A stretch of 64,000 nt of DNA, taken from Dipteris shenzhenensis (taxonomy: Eukaryota > Polypodiophyta > Polypodiopsida > Gleicheniales). This document shows positions 11,195 through 22,199 of the stretch, piece after piece. Under the pieces are notes generated by a model that was not told where the DNA came from, did no database searches, and was given only the letters and a program-made list of their open reading frames with translations. Made by a program: the position numbers and the translations under genes. The stretch lies in the NCBI GenBank assembly GCA_047967505.1, contig CM106538.1, one strand, 5' to 3'. Positions within the stretch are counted from its first letter, which is position 1. Every line of letters starts with the position of its first letter.

Positions 11195-11369
11195 ATTTAT
11201 AAAGGCATCTAAGCCGGCATCTAATTCATAGTATAGATGCACTATTAGATGTGTAAATAGATGCACTATTAGATGCGCCCGTACTTTCACTATTCTAGCA
11301 GTGCCTATAGACGCGCCTGCTATTTTGTGCATCTATCAAGTGCATCTATAGTTGCTTTGTCTTATTGTG
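11195..11369. repeat. right subterminal repeats and right TIR of CACTA-like element A
   Basis: AGACGCGCC, ATGCACTATTAGATG and CATCTATAG variants, ending with the inverted terminus TGCTTTGTCTTATTGTG at 11353-11369. The terminus pairs with 2940-2956 at 15 of 17 positions. Confidence 0.65.
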
Positions 11370-12800
11370 TATGAACAATTGGGCATCCTAGAACTACCGA
11401 ACAACTAGGTAGCTGGAAGTATCGAACAACTAAAAATACAACGAGAATTTAAGCCACACACGTATGACAAGAGGCAAGCTTGTTTGGATTAGACACATCT
11501 TACATAATTATAGAGGGAATAAAATAACAACCTCTTCGCATCTGAAAGTACCAAACAACTGGGAAGACAAGCATCCGAGATTACAAAGAACATCTAGGAG
11601 TAACCAAGAAAATGGGCATCCGGGAATAGTGATCACATCCAAACAAGTACTCAATAGTAATGCATATGTGCCACGTCCAAACGAGTACCCAATAAATAAT
11701 CCATATGTGCCATGTCCAAACGAGTACTGAAGAAGTAATCTATGTGTGTTCATCTGAAAAACATTGAACCTTGCCATGTGCAAATGAGTACGCAATATGA
11801 CCATGTGCAAATGAGTACTCAATATGTGATCCATATGTGTCCATCGTGAAAGCTAGATAAATATGTATCACATCCAAACGAGGACTTAGTAATAATCCAT
11901 GTACCACATCCAGACGAGTAAATATGTGTCATATCCAAATGAGGAGTCAGATATAATCCATGTACCACATGTAGACGAGTACTCTAGTAGCTAGCCATAT
12001 GCCATGTCCAAATGAGTACTCAAGCAATTAGCCATATGTGCTCATAAGTATTGTCACCTGAAAGACGTTGAACCTTGCCACGTTCAAACTAGTATGCAAT
12101 AAGTAATCCATAGATGCCACGGCCAAAGGAGTACTCAATAAGTCAGCCATAGGTGTTCCTCGTGAAAGACATAGAAGTATACCTCGCCACATAAAGGGCA
12201 AAATAAAAGTATGCCTTGCTTGAACCAATAAGTAAATACATACCATAAGTCATCAATAAGTTAATGACAAAGAAGGAACAAATCGTTGGTCTAGCAAGAC
12301 CTTGCATGCACTCGTAAATATAGATGAATATGAAAAACAAAGTAGATGTACTCATCTTGTAGGTATCGAATGTGCATTTAGTCCGTTGTATTGTATATAG
12401 GCATCTATGCAAACCTGCATGTACTTGGAGAAATAACTGAGTGTGATGAAAGAGAAGATATGAGCTCACCTTGGAAATAAACGAGTGTCTTGAAAATGAC
12501 AAGAAAACATGTGAGAAGCACTATCGCATATGTGAAGTAACGTATCCAAGGAGTAATGATATCAAAGCTAAATAGAAAAGAAACATTGAAATAAAACATG
12601 CTAGAATGTCAACAATGTAAAACATTCAGCAAGTCCTTTTCTTTCATAGGATGGACCAACATATGAAAGTGAAGCTAGTGTTGAATACATGACGAGCAAG
12701 TCAAGCAAGATGTTAGCCTATAAGAGAGAAAGAAACATTAGATCGACATTTTCTTTTGCATATCAAGCACACCTACATGATATTTAGCCTACTCCAGATC
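11370..12800 (-). repeat. R2 minisatellite and conserved non-coding part of LARD
   Basis: 11600-12150 consists of diverged units of roughly 35-45 bp (CCACATCCAAACGAGTACTCAA, AGTAATCCATATGTG). 12150-12790 is a non-tandem stretch shared with 31880-32520 and 38420-39060. The shared minus-strand frame (about 120-160 residues, containing HTQLFLQVHAGLHRCL) is recognisable in all three copies but interrupted, and I recognise no domain. This is internal LARD sequence resuming after the CACTA-like insertion. Confidence 0.6.
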
Positions 12801-13239
12801 TAAAATTTGGGTTGATTGCTTATAATCATTGAAACATAATTATACGTGAAAGTATACAACATCCAAAGCAATAGAAATTTCTCTTCTCAATATGAGTCCT
12901 CCATTCCAAAAGGAAAATAAGTTAGGATTCCAAACCGTCGAAGTCTTATTTTTAAGAAATGGTTCTTTAGAGCTAGTGAAAAGGAAAGTAGGATTCTAGA
13001 ATTGACTTCATATAAAGATTGGGATTTGTATCCTAACCTTAAAGCTTACATTGGTTGTAAAGAAAAGAAATAGCTCTATTTGGGATTCTAGAATCCCAAA
13101 GTTTGGGAAGAATGGATTTCTAGACTCCAACTGAGACGTGAAAGATTTTGGAATCCCAAAACAAAAAGACATGTAGTGGAGGGTTTTTTAAACTTCTAGC
13201 ATCAATGGGGGTTTGGTGGCAGATCCTCGATAGTACGGG

Positions 13240-13325
13240 GTTTAGGGAGATAGCCCCTTGGGGGGGTCTAGGGGCAACACCCCCCTATGGCAGTGGGTTC
13301 ATGGGGCTACTCGTAGACCCCGAAC
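13240..13325. repeat. GC-rich inverted repeat
   Basis: TAGCCCCTTGGGGGGG and GGGGCAACACCCCCC allow a G/C hairpin. A closely similar piece is at 43270-43350 in the right copy of block X, joined to different flanks because of an indel. Confidence 0.45.
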
Positions 13326-15215
13326 CATGATGGGAAGACCAATATATGAATTGTCACTCCTTCGCTTGGGGGTGCCTCTTTTATTTTTATCAATTTGGAT
13401 CCCAAAATTCGCGTTTTGTAAACTTGGGAATTTGGAATCCCAAAACAAAACACAATCAAGTGGAACACAGTGCAAAATCTCAAAAAGGGTCATAGAAGCT
13501 TGATCGCCTTATTTGCGTAGTTCACCCAGTCTGAAAGACCTTCCTAAAGCATCAAATTTCCTAATAAAAGGGCTGCAATGGGCATTTTTACTTCTATCGA
13601 TATGAATGAGGCTAATCCTATGATTTCTTGAGACTCAGTGATAGGTTCCTTGCCTATTAATTGTGACTCTTTGAAGTTATAAAAGGCTACATTGTCTTCA
13701 TCTTTTAATCATTGTAGGGCTGGGTCCTATTTGAACATAGCTGCATTAGGGTAGATCGCTCTATTTTGAAGGGCATTTCTTCTTCTTCTACCCTCTGCTG
13801 AGGCACTTGCAAGGCCTTATAAGCTGAGGAGGCTGTCTAATAATTAGGATGGATTATATATGCTCCCTTACTTGACTTGATCCTTTGCTCGACTTTGTCT
13901 TGGCACATAGGAGTCATTGATTATTTCCAGGATTGGGTTGGGATATTCACCCTTGCCCTCTGATGTTATTTCTTGGACTTGGGCATATATTATTCTGCTG
14001 CCAACTCGAAGGGTTCCACCAAAGAAAGATGAGGTGGCTGGGATGGTTGTATCTCCATACGACCCATCCTGGATGATTACCTTATTGTGTCTCTTACGAA
14101 TGTTCATAGCACTCTTTGTACTTATTTGTGAAAATTTAGTTGCCACATAGGGCTTTGATGCTAGCCTTATCCTATCTGGTGTGTTTGTCAAGCTCTTTGT
14201 TAAGGGCTTTGGGCTACAACCTTGTGATTACATTTAATGATACTAATGACACTTGGCCTCTCTGAATTGTTAATAGGTTAGGCTTGTGGACTTAGAGATC
14301 CTTCACATGAGGCAATCCTTAAAAAGATGGTCCAACCCATGCCTCGAGCACAATGGATTTGGAGCATTAGACATTGATGTAGCTAGCACAGGTTTATTGT
14401 CTTTGTGGTCGTGCGCACTTATAGCTTTGAATGGGCGGTGTCTTGCTAGGGTTGTGTCCATCCCTCTCATTTTTTGAGAAATCGATGTCGTTTGGTAAAT
14501 GGTATATAGTGGTCATGTTGCATAACTATTGACTTATAACAAAGGCCGATTTGCATTATCATCATAATATTGAGAATAGCCATTTCCCACGAAGGGTATG
14601 TTCAGTTTCTTCCTAATAATTAGGTAGCTTTTCTAGCCATACTTGATTCATGGGAACGATTCATTTGGTGGTGGTGGTTGAGGCACTAGTATTAGAGGGG
14701 TCATGGAATATTTTGAGCCCTAAATTTCCTTTAATTAGTTGGTGTGGCTCCTTGTATTGCCAATTGTGTGCCTAATTGGGAACATTGGGACATGTGAGCA
14801 AGGCAATTTGTGGCCTTGTTTGATCTGTTGCTTGGGGAACCATCTTAGGATACCTTTATTGGAAGGTGTCATGATCTCCCTAGTGAATGAAATGGGCACA
14901 AAAGAGTGACAGCCTAGCCCTAAGGCATGGACACTCACTGTTGGGGTGGTTGCCATTGCATACCCAACACCAAACATTATATCTTCATGGAAAAAAGTGG
15001 GGGTTTTATAGGAGCTTCCTTCGATATTCTTGCCTTCCATTGTTGGCTCAGCTAATTTAATATATTAGTGGCTAATTCCTATATGTTCATCCCTTTGGAG
15101 GTCCAACTTTGGCTAATTCCTCTATGTTCATCCCTTTGGTTGTGACACATCAAATGAAGCTAAATATTTCTCTCATTAGGACTTCACCATATTATGGTCA
15201 CTTAGGACAATCAGC

Positions 15216-15806
15216 TCCGCTAGTGCCTGCCTCTTAAGCGAAGATATTCTTTTATTGCCAAGTATCGTAACAATCTTTGACTTGGCCCATTTATCTGTGA
15301 ACTGGCGATTGGGGGGGTTAGGATACCTAGAGCGAACAGTAGCGAGGGTCTCATCAGCCAACCTCTTTGGCTGGTCTTTGAAGTGGATAAAGAAATCTCT
15401 ATAATTGCTAGCAATTACAGAGCGCATGAAGGCCATGATGTCCTTCCCCTGTGCATCCATCAAGATGCCTCATGTTTGAGTGATGTCATAGAATATTGTA
15501 CCATCACTCGGAGGCACGTCTAATTCATCTGAATCATCATCGTCCCCACCGCCACCCCTCCCAAAGCACTGTGCCATGCATTCCCCACCGCTCTCCCTGC
15601 TACTATGCCTGCTACCGTGTCGTGTCGAGCTTGTACATTGGCCACTCGTAGCTAGAGACTGCATGGGACTACGCTGACCACTCGTAGTTGGAGAACCGAG
15701 TCTCGACTGCACAGGAGTACACCGACAGCTCTGCAAGACAGAAGGACCTCCTGACGGCATGGGGGAAGGGGCATAAGATGGCATCGCAGAAGGGGCATAA
15801 GACGGC
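15216..15806 (-). pseudogene. TNPA-like / Transposase_24-like fragment
   Basis: Paralogous to 4234-4760. The minus strand reads a low-complexity Ser/Arg region (15500-15806, with GGGGDDDDSDELD), then DGTIFYDITQT, a TGA stop, and MDAQGKDIMAFMRSVI, YRDFFIHFKDQ, SRYPNPPNRQF and DKWAKSKIVTIL to about 15216. In 4234-4760 the stop position is a glycine codon, so this copy is inactivated at that point. The segment is absent from the right copy of block X (junction near 52318-52332), so it is either a TE-fragment insertion here or a deletion there. It lacks the downstream exons seen at 3650-4230. Confidence 0.5.
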
Positions 15807-17186
15807 ATTAGATGACTTGAATGATCTGGAATTCATTGCGCACAAATGGTCATGAAGCACAGGAGCCTAGAACCCTATGAGGATGGAAACAACTATACAT
15901 CCGCTCTTGGGGTTTTGCATTGAGAGTTTAAATGTTTAATCCTGGTGATTTAATCATGGAGGGATTGCATTTCTTTATTTCACCTCATAGAGGGGTTCCA
16001 CTTGGATCCACTAGGGGTGAATCCCACAATAAATGACTTACCTAGTGTATCCCAATTGATTTCTCATCCGAATTTAGTGCTCTAAACCATTGTCATCAAG
16101 GCTTAAGCCAAAATCATTTACTTTTTTTGGATTTTTGATATCACCAAATTTCTCCAAATCTATTCAAAATGCTCTACATGGGAGGCTGGGTCTCCTTCAC
16201 TTAATAACTTGGTGATTAACTTGGAGATGATGATGGGTTTACTTTCAGAATTGTTTTGGTCTCTTCCTGTAATTATTGGATGAATGACCCCCTTCCTAAT
16301 ACTTGTCCTAAGATCCCCATCGCCTCATTGGTAACTAAGATTTGTGAAGTAAGAGAAACATGGATGTGTTTATTGAAGCTATGCTTATATAGTATTATGA
16401 AATATAGGTGAAAGTTTATCTAGCTTATTTTTTTAGTTTCACAATATTGATAGGGTGTAGTATAATTTTATATATTATTTTGGAAGTTGAAGTAAAGAAT
16501 GTAAATCCTAGTGTAAATTTAGATTTTTTTGCATAAAAGTTTCAAATATTGGTGAATTTCTCAAATGTTTATTTTTATTAGGGCATAAAATTTTTTGATG
16601 CCAATATAAAATTTTAGCTTCTAAACAAAACTAGCTTGAAAAAATCATCCATGAAGAGAAACATGAGGATACAGTGACCCTACTTTATATTTTGGTGTTC
16701 TTGATGGAGGATTCCATGTATTTAGCAGCTATACAAATGTAATATGTGAGGATATTGACCCAATAGGAATTTGAATTGTGACTTGTGGTTGGTGGGGCCT
16801 ACCATGCTAGGCTAAAGGACTTCTAGGAAGTGGCATGCTGACCCCATCATTAGAGGCCTATAAGGGGTAATTGTTGCATATGGCCTACCGTGCTTTATGG
16901 CCAATGGAACTTCGGATGTGGGAGATCTTATTTTTTTATTCTTTTGGATTACTCCGTCCACTATTTCTAGGATTTAAAATTCTTGATAGAGTTTGGGGCC
17001 AAATTTAACCCTATACGAATGGATTTCATCAAAGAATGGATGTGATGGTACTTGATTTCCAATAGATATGATTGGACTTGGTTCCCTGAGTTTTAGGAGG
17101 AAAATAAAGAATGGGGAAAAGAGAGTAAAAAAGAGAGAAAGAGGTGAAAAGAGAGGGGAAAAAGAGAGGAAAAGAGAAAAGGAGAA

Positions 17187-17593
17187 TGTTACAGCTCTAT
17201 ATAGCTCGCCCTAAATCAGCCTAGTCCTCAACTATGATGAGGAACATGGTGTTACCACTAAGCAACCTCACTTATCCAAAGATCCTCCTTGTGATTATTG
17301 TTGTGGCAATAATCCATCCTTTTGGTGTTACGAAGGCATTATGATCACAAACGTAATCAAGCATATGCTACTTAGCATCCTCCTATTGTTGATGCCCATA
17401 CACATTAAGAGGAAAATCATATCTGCTGTTTGATGTCTCTCCAGAGAAGATACTTCTTGTTCGAAATCGTTCCAATTTTATTCTTGATTCTCGTGCTATT
17501 GGTAATATGACATATCAATCTCAATGGTTACATAATTATCATGCTCTTCCTCACAAGAAATTGGTTTATCTTGCTGATGACACTACTTGTCAA
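17187..17593 (+). pseudogene. copia family-E fragment: partial LTR, then nucleocapsid-protease region
   Basis: 17187-17238 matches the start of the LTR at 17594 (TGTTACAGCTCTATATAGC). It is followed by about 350 bp homologous to the reverse complement of 58640-58985. This reads the zinc-knuckle-to-protease stretch, including ILDSRAIGNMTYQSQWLHNY, where the protease signature DSGA is changed to DSRA. The same arrangement is in the right block copy at about 53667-54075. It is a rearranged remnant with no usable gene. Confidence 0.55.
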
Positions 17594-17738
17594 TGTTAGA
17601 GCTATATAGCTTGCCCTAACTCAGCCTAGTCCTCAACTATATATATGCCTATGATCTATGAATAAAATCACTTCCTTGGTATCAACTCTTGTGTCCGTTT
17701 CTCTCCTCTTTCTCTTCCTCCCAACATGGTATCAGAGC
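17594..17738 (+). mobile_element. LARD-type LTR (C) with adjacent PBS
   Basis: An LTR of 133 bp, TGTTAGAGC...CTCCCAACA, followed directly by TGGTATCAGAGC (17727-17738), the complement of the 3' end of plant initiator tRNA-Met. This marks a plus-strand 5' LTR. It has one copy of the 44-bp purine unit found twice in LTR A and three times in LTR B. Its counterpart is 54076-54222. Confidence 0.8.
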
Positions 17739-18571
17739 CTCGACATGCTCTAGCATGACTGTGAGAAGAAAGCAACATAATTTTCGTCAATCTGACAAAT
17801 AGGACATGAGGATGGAAAATGTTCATAGTTTTGTAGAATCAACAATATTTGAAGCAAAAGCAAAAGCAATGAAAAATTAGACTTAATGATAAGAAGCTTC
17901 GTGATATGGCATTTCCCACAACATCAAAGGAATTTGGTTTATCTCTATACCAATAGGCAAAGAAAAGCTCCAACACATAGATCTATGTCATAGTGGTTGG
18001 TGATCTTGGAATTAACCATGGTCGTCTTGCTTAAAACCAATCACATTTTTTGAGGTAGGTCCGAGTATAGATATTGACAGAGCTCTTTGGTTGAAGGATG
18101 TTCTATGAATCCTGAGTAGCAAAGCAATTACACAAAGACTCAACAACCGATGCACTAAACAAGAAGCTGGTGAGTAAAGGATGTGCTACCTAAAAACTAG
18201 CTTAATAGATGTGAAGCATCCTTGGCTTTTACTTTTGCAATAGCAGCATGAAGCCACAGGTGTTGAAGTGATAAACTCTTGTTTTCACTGATGACCTGAT
18301 AGAAAGAATTTTTTTTTTCATATGATAGAAAACCTTTTGTCCAAGTACTTTTCCCAATCAACTTTCTCGTCTGTAGAACGTATATAATTATCATGTAAAA
18401 GCATGGAGATTGGGCTGCCTTACTCTTAATGACAAGATTGAGATTCTACTTGTCATCGATTAGATAAGATTTTCATCCCTAAATATTGACTATGCTTGCA
18501 AAAATGATCCGATGCTCTTGGTTTTTGTGGATATGATCGGCGTGCGTTGGGTCTCCTCTTCATCTAAATTT
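17739..18571. repeat. LARD R3 segments in fold-back arrangement
   Basis: 17739-17920 is R3 in plus orientation (GGACATGAGGATGGAAAA, TTTGAAGCAAAAGCAAAAGC). From about 17938 (TTTATCTCTATACCAATAGG) the sequence is R3 in the opposite orientation, matching 39543-40150 and 33000-33680. The same switch is at about 54728 in the right block copy. No gene. Confidence 0.6.
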
Positions 18572-18704
18572 TGTTGAGAGAGAAGAAGAAGAGATGATAG
18601 ACACACCAAATAGACTCCAAAAGATTGATTCATATCGATCACTAGCTACATATTAATAGGTGAGACCTAGTTCAAGTTAGGACAAGCTATATATAGCTCT
18701 AAGA
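18572..18704 (-). mobile_element. LTR of copia family E, copy 1
   Basis: TGTTGAGAGAG...CTCTAAGA, 133 bp, minus orientation (3' LTR, followed by the polypurine complement CCCCCACTCAAAC). The final CA has decayed to GA. It is inserted after CTAAATTT, as in the right block copy at 55359. Confidence 0.8.
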
Positions 18705-21307
18705 CCCCCACTCAAACAAAGGTCTCTAGCTACGGATGAAAAAACCCTTGGGCAGCACAAGGGAAAAGCCCGAGATCCTATATACAAGTATACAAGTTGA
18801 TCATTTGTACAATTATTTACAAGTATGTAATGCAAATGTGCATTTATATACAAAAGGTCACCCATAGGTGTGTTAATCTTGGAAGAGAGAAGCCGCAAGA
18901 ACTCCAAGTTTTGATCGTAGCACTGTGAAGCGTGCCTCACTAAGTCCTTTAGTGAGAATATCTGCAATCATATGACAAGTGGGACAATGTTCAATCATTA
19001 TCATCCCTTTCTTCACTTCATGTCTGACATAATGGTAATGAACAGCAATATGTTTGGATTTGTTATGTTGAACATAGTCTTTAGCCAGACTTATGGCACT
19101 TTGATTATCACATCTGAGAGGAGTACTGGATGATGGAGGATGACCAATATCTACAAGCAATTGTCGTAGCCAAACCAATTCTCGAGCTACTAGAGAAGCC
19201 GCTATATACTAAAATTCTGTGGTAGAAACAACAACACAACGTTGCTTCTTACTTGCCCAAGAGACCAAGCAACCATTGATAAAGAAGCAATTACCACTTG
19301 TAGATTGCATAGAGAAGTCAGAGCTTGCCCAATCTACATCTGTATATCCCAAAAGATCAAGAGACATCACAGAAGATGATTCTGTATGAAGTCGATAAAC
19401 TAATTCAAAATCAGAAGTGCCTTTCAAATACTTTAGAACACGTTTTGCTGCAGATCAATGTTGCATTGAGGGAGCAACCAGATATTGTCCTAGAAAATTG
19501 GCAGTAAAAAGAATATCTGGTCGAGTGTTCAAATCGACAAACTATAGGCAACCAACAAGATTGGCATAGGGTTGATGTGAAACCTCAACATCATGAGTTA
19601 ATCGAGTATTTTGGATAGAGCTCACAAGACAAGGAGTGGTCGCAGAGTGAGCATTCATCAAGCCAAACTTTTGAACTGCATCTTGAATGAATTTTGTTTG
19701 TCGAAGTAGCAGAATTTCCTTGTGACGAAATCACTGAACTTGAATACCAAGACATGAATGAATGTCACCAAGATCAACCATATCAAATGCTGAGGATAAG
19801 ATTTTCTTGACATGTTGCAAGAAATCGAGATTGTTGGAAACAAGTATGGTGTCATCCACATAAAGAGCAAGAATGACAAAAAGAGCACCATCATGTTTGG
19901 CATATAAGTTGGGGTCAAAGAAACAAGAGTTGAAACCTTGAGATCTTAGAAATTGATCAATTTTCATGTACTAAGAACAGGAATCTTGTTTTAGACCATA
20001 AAGAGCACGATGTAGGTGACAAACAAGATGGTCCTGACTGGGAAGTATGAACCCTTTTGGTTGCTCCATATAAATCTTCTCTTTAAGATCTCCATTAAGA
20101 AAAGGAGTTTTCACATCCATTTGATGAATCTCCAAATCAAATTGAGTAGCAAAAGCCAAGAGTACCCGAATACTTGTGCTATGAACAATAGGTGAAAAAG
20201 TATCATGATAATCAACTCCTGCAATTTGTGAGTATCCTTTTGCAACCAGACGAGCTTTAAACTTGTCAAAAGAACCATTAGCTTTAGTTTTGGTTTTATA
20301 AACCGACTTACATTTGATAGGAGTGCGACCAGGAGGTTGTTCAGTAAGAACCCATGTACTTTAGAGATCAAAGAATCAAAATCAGCTTCCATTGACTCTT
20401 TTGTGCAGAAGAGATAGCTTCTGTATAAGTAGTAGGTTCTTCATGAGCAACCATTGCATGCTCAATGATTTCAAAGTCATCAACACAATCATGCGTAGAA
20501 CCATGTTCAGAATCAATAGGCAGATCAACATAAATATCAACACTATCATCAGAGGCTTGTGTATGTGCAGGATGCAAATCAATATTGTCAACACATTGCT
20601 CTACAAATGGAGTAGCAATGATTCCATTAGATGAATGAGTAGTAATGATATCAGAAGTGGAATCATTATCAAATAAAAAAGGAAAGGCAAAAAGTAAGGA
20701 CTCAGTGTCCTGTGCATCCTCGATAGACCATGTCCCTCCCATTAAGTGCTCATTGAATATGGGATCACAATTGATTATCACCTTCTTAGAAGAGGGATCA
20801 TAGAATTTATAACCTTTAGAATTCGGAGAATATCCAATGAATATGACCTTTTTGCCAGGAAGATCTAGCTTTTTCTGTGTCTCTTTTGGTACATGAATAT
20901 AAGTAATGCAACCAAAAGTTTGAAAATGTGATATAGAAGGAGTCTCCCCTGTCCAAGCTATGATTGGTATCTGACCAGAAGGTGCAGTTGTAGGAAGATG
21001 ATTTTGCACAAAGATAGATGTCAGAAGTTCTTTTGCCCAAAAGCTTTGAGATAATCCAGAATGAAGGAGCATACATCGCATAGCATCAAGAGAAGTGTGA
21101 TTCTTACACTCTGCATGAGCATTGTGTTGAGGAGAGTATGGAACAATATATTCACGATGAATGCCACACTCAATGCAATAATCATTAAAAAGATTAGAAA
21201 TATATTCTCCACCGTTGTCACTATGAAGGGTCTTGATCCGAAAACCAGTATGAAGTTCCACAGTAGTTTTATATTGCTTGAATATTGATAAGGCTTCTGA
21301 CTTATGT
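18705..21307 (-). pseudogene. truncated copia pol remnant (integrase to RNase H), family E copy 1
   Basis: Minus-strand pieces follow pol order. 20368-21261 has the integrase half with HSDNGGEY and the third acidic residue in NAHAECKN, then the copia connector HFQTFGCITYIH. 19971-20392 has RT (DVKTPFLNGD). 19731-19967 has ALYVDDTILVSNN. 18873-19427 has RNase H (DVDWASSD, CDNQSAISLAKD, TKGL). Stops and frameshifts separate them. The gag, protease and first half of integrase are missing because the element is cut at 21308, where a CACTA terminus begins. It is homologous to 55492-58045. Confidence 0.85.
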
Positions 21308-21532
21308 CACTACTACACATGAATCCTATTGCGACGTTTAGGTACCGACGTTTAGCGTGCACGTCGTGCTAATCATCGGTATGAAAAGCACATCCCGTAA
21401 AGCGTCACTATATAGCGACTTTAGGCAAATGTCGCTATATAGCAACTATTACAAAGGTCGCTATATAACGACTTTTAAGTCTCGCTATATAGCGACACTG
21501 AGATACTATTTTATAGCGATGGCGTTTCAAAT
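21308..21532 (+). mobile_element. terminus of a CACTA transposon, truncated
   Basis: Begins CACTACTACACATGAATCC exactly where the family-E copia homology stops. It is followed by subterminal repeats: GCGACGTTTAG twice and TCGCTATATAGCGA-type palindromes at least four times. This is typical of canonical CACTA ends, and this family is distinct from the CACAA-ended elements elsewhere in the window. No matching inverted end (…GTAGTAGTG) is found in the window; the sequence passes into unrelated repeat DNA near 21532. Confidence 0.65.
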
Positions 21533-21629
21533 CGAAATTGATAGAGCAATATGAACAAAATTTAAATAAAAAATTCATGATCTTTAACCAAAAATAGAAG
21601 AGATTCTACATAGTTTTCCTTTGCTCAAC
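21533..21629. repeat. left part of repeat shared with 62368-62770
   Basis: AAATTGATAGAGCAATATG...AAATAGAAGAGATTCTACATAG matches 62381-62468. It continues after the copia insertion at 24331. The 5-bp target duplication TCAAC is at 21625-21629. Confidence 0.75.
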
Positions 21630-21954
21630 TGACAAAACATGTGTGCCTCAGGATCTATGGAGCACTCTAAGGTGGATGGAACCTGTGTGGAAACATGATG
21701 AAGAGAGTGCTCATGACATGTATCTCAAGTCAATTAGGTTCCAAGATAGATTAGCTTGGACTCATAAAGAGAATCTTGAGATAGTGCAAAGTGCTTGATT
21801 GATTTCCTTCAAATGAACCTCCCTTTTATAGGTGAGGGTACTTACATCCATTTTGCTTGCTCACATGTGGGATATCTCCTCCATGCCATGTGGCAGCTTA
21901 CCCTTTGCTCATACCTTTGCTCTACATGTGCTCATGGCACCACAACTCTCAACA
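21630..21954 (-). repeat. 3' LTR of the 2.7-kb element
   Basis: 325 bp, TG...CA on the plus strand, nearly identical to 24007-24330 with a few differences visible (for example CCTGTGTGG versus CCTATGTGG). The insertion is therefore young but older than the 7.3-kb element. Confidence 0.9.
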
Positions 21955-22199
21955 CCTCCCCTTGGTGCCATAATCCTTTGGCTACTGCAAGGTGGTCAGA
22001 TGTGAGTTACAAATCCATCACCTCCCCTTAGTGCATGCATGCTACTTAAGGTGGTCAAGTGTGGTTTTTACATGTCAATACCTCCCCTGGGTGCTTTCAT
22101 AGCTACTCTCAGGTGGTCAGGTTTGATTACAAAACATAGGCAAGGTTGGCAAGGTTTTTGCTTTTCAATACATTCCATTGATGTCATCTTTTGGCTCAT

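Larger units (their letters stand above)
2940..11369. mobile_element. CACTA-like DNA transposon, copy A (8.4 kb)
   Basis: Bounded by inverted ends CACAACAACACAAAGCA (2940-2956) and, reversed at 11353-11369, CACAATAAGACAAAGCA. The flanks are TAC (2937-2939) and TAT (11370-11372), a probable 3-bp target duplication with one later change. Joining the flanks reproduces the unoccupied sequence at 28262-28300 (GGAAATACGAACAATTGGG). Inside are a TNPA-like gene on the minus strand, a long purine tract, a tnp2 transposase gene on the plus strand, and GCGTCTATAGACGC-like subterminal repeats near both ends. This is the standard CACTA layout, but the termini read CACAA instead of CACTA or CACTG. Both genes are broken, so it is not autonomous. 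Confidence 0.75.
12808..21307. repeat. duplicated block X, left copy
   Basis: Collinear with 42946 to about 58045, sharing AAATTTGGGTTGATTGC at the start and GACTTATGTC at the end. Differences: the left copy has extra sequence at 13125-13560 and 15216-15806, while the right copy contains the 7.3-kb copia element. Both copies hold the same LTR-PBS piece, the same R3 segment and the same family-E insertion point, so the block was duplicated after those insertions. 12808-15215 and 15860-17185 hold no recognisable gene: short frames such as 13868-14191 and 14735-15040 are conserved between copies but carry no domain I know. Confidence 0.8.

Noticed and set aside
12143-12502. Repeated minus-strand ORFs of about 120-160 residues in R2 (also 31988-32327 and 38421-38903) as a real gene
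   Set aside because: Open in different extents and frames among copies, no recognised domain, and a hydrophobic composition typical of AT-rich translation. Kept only as a question in the findings.
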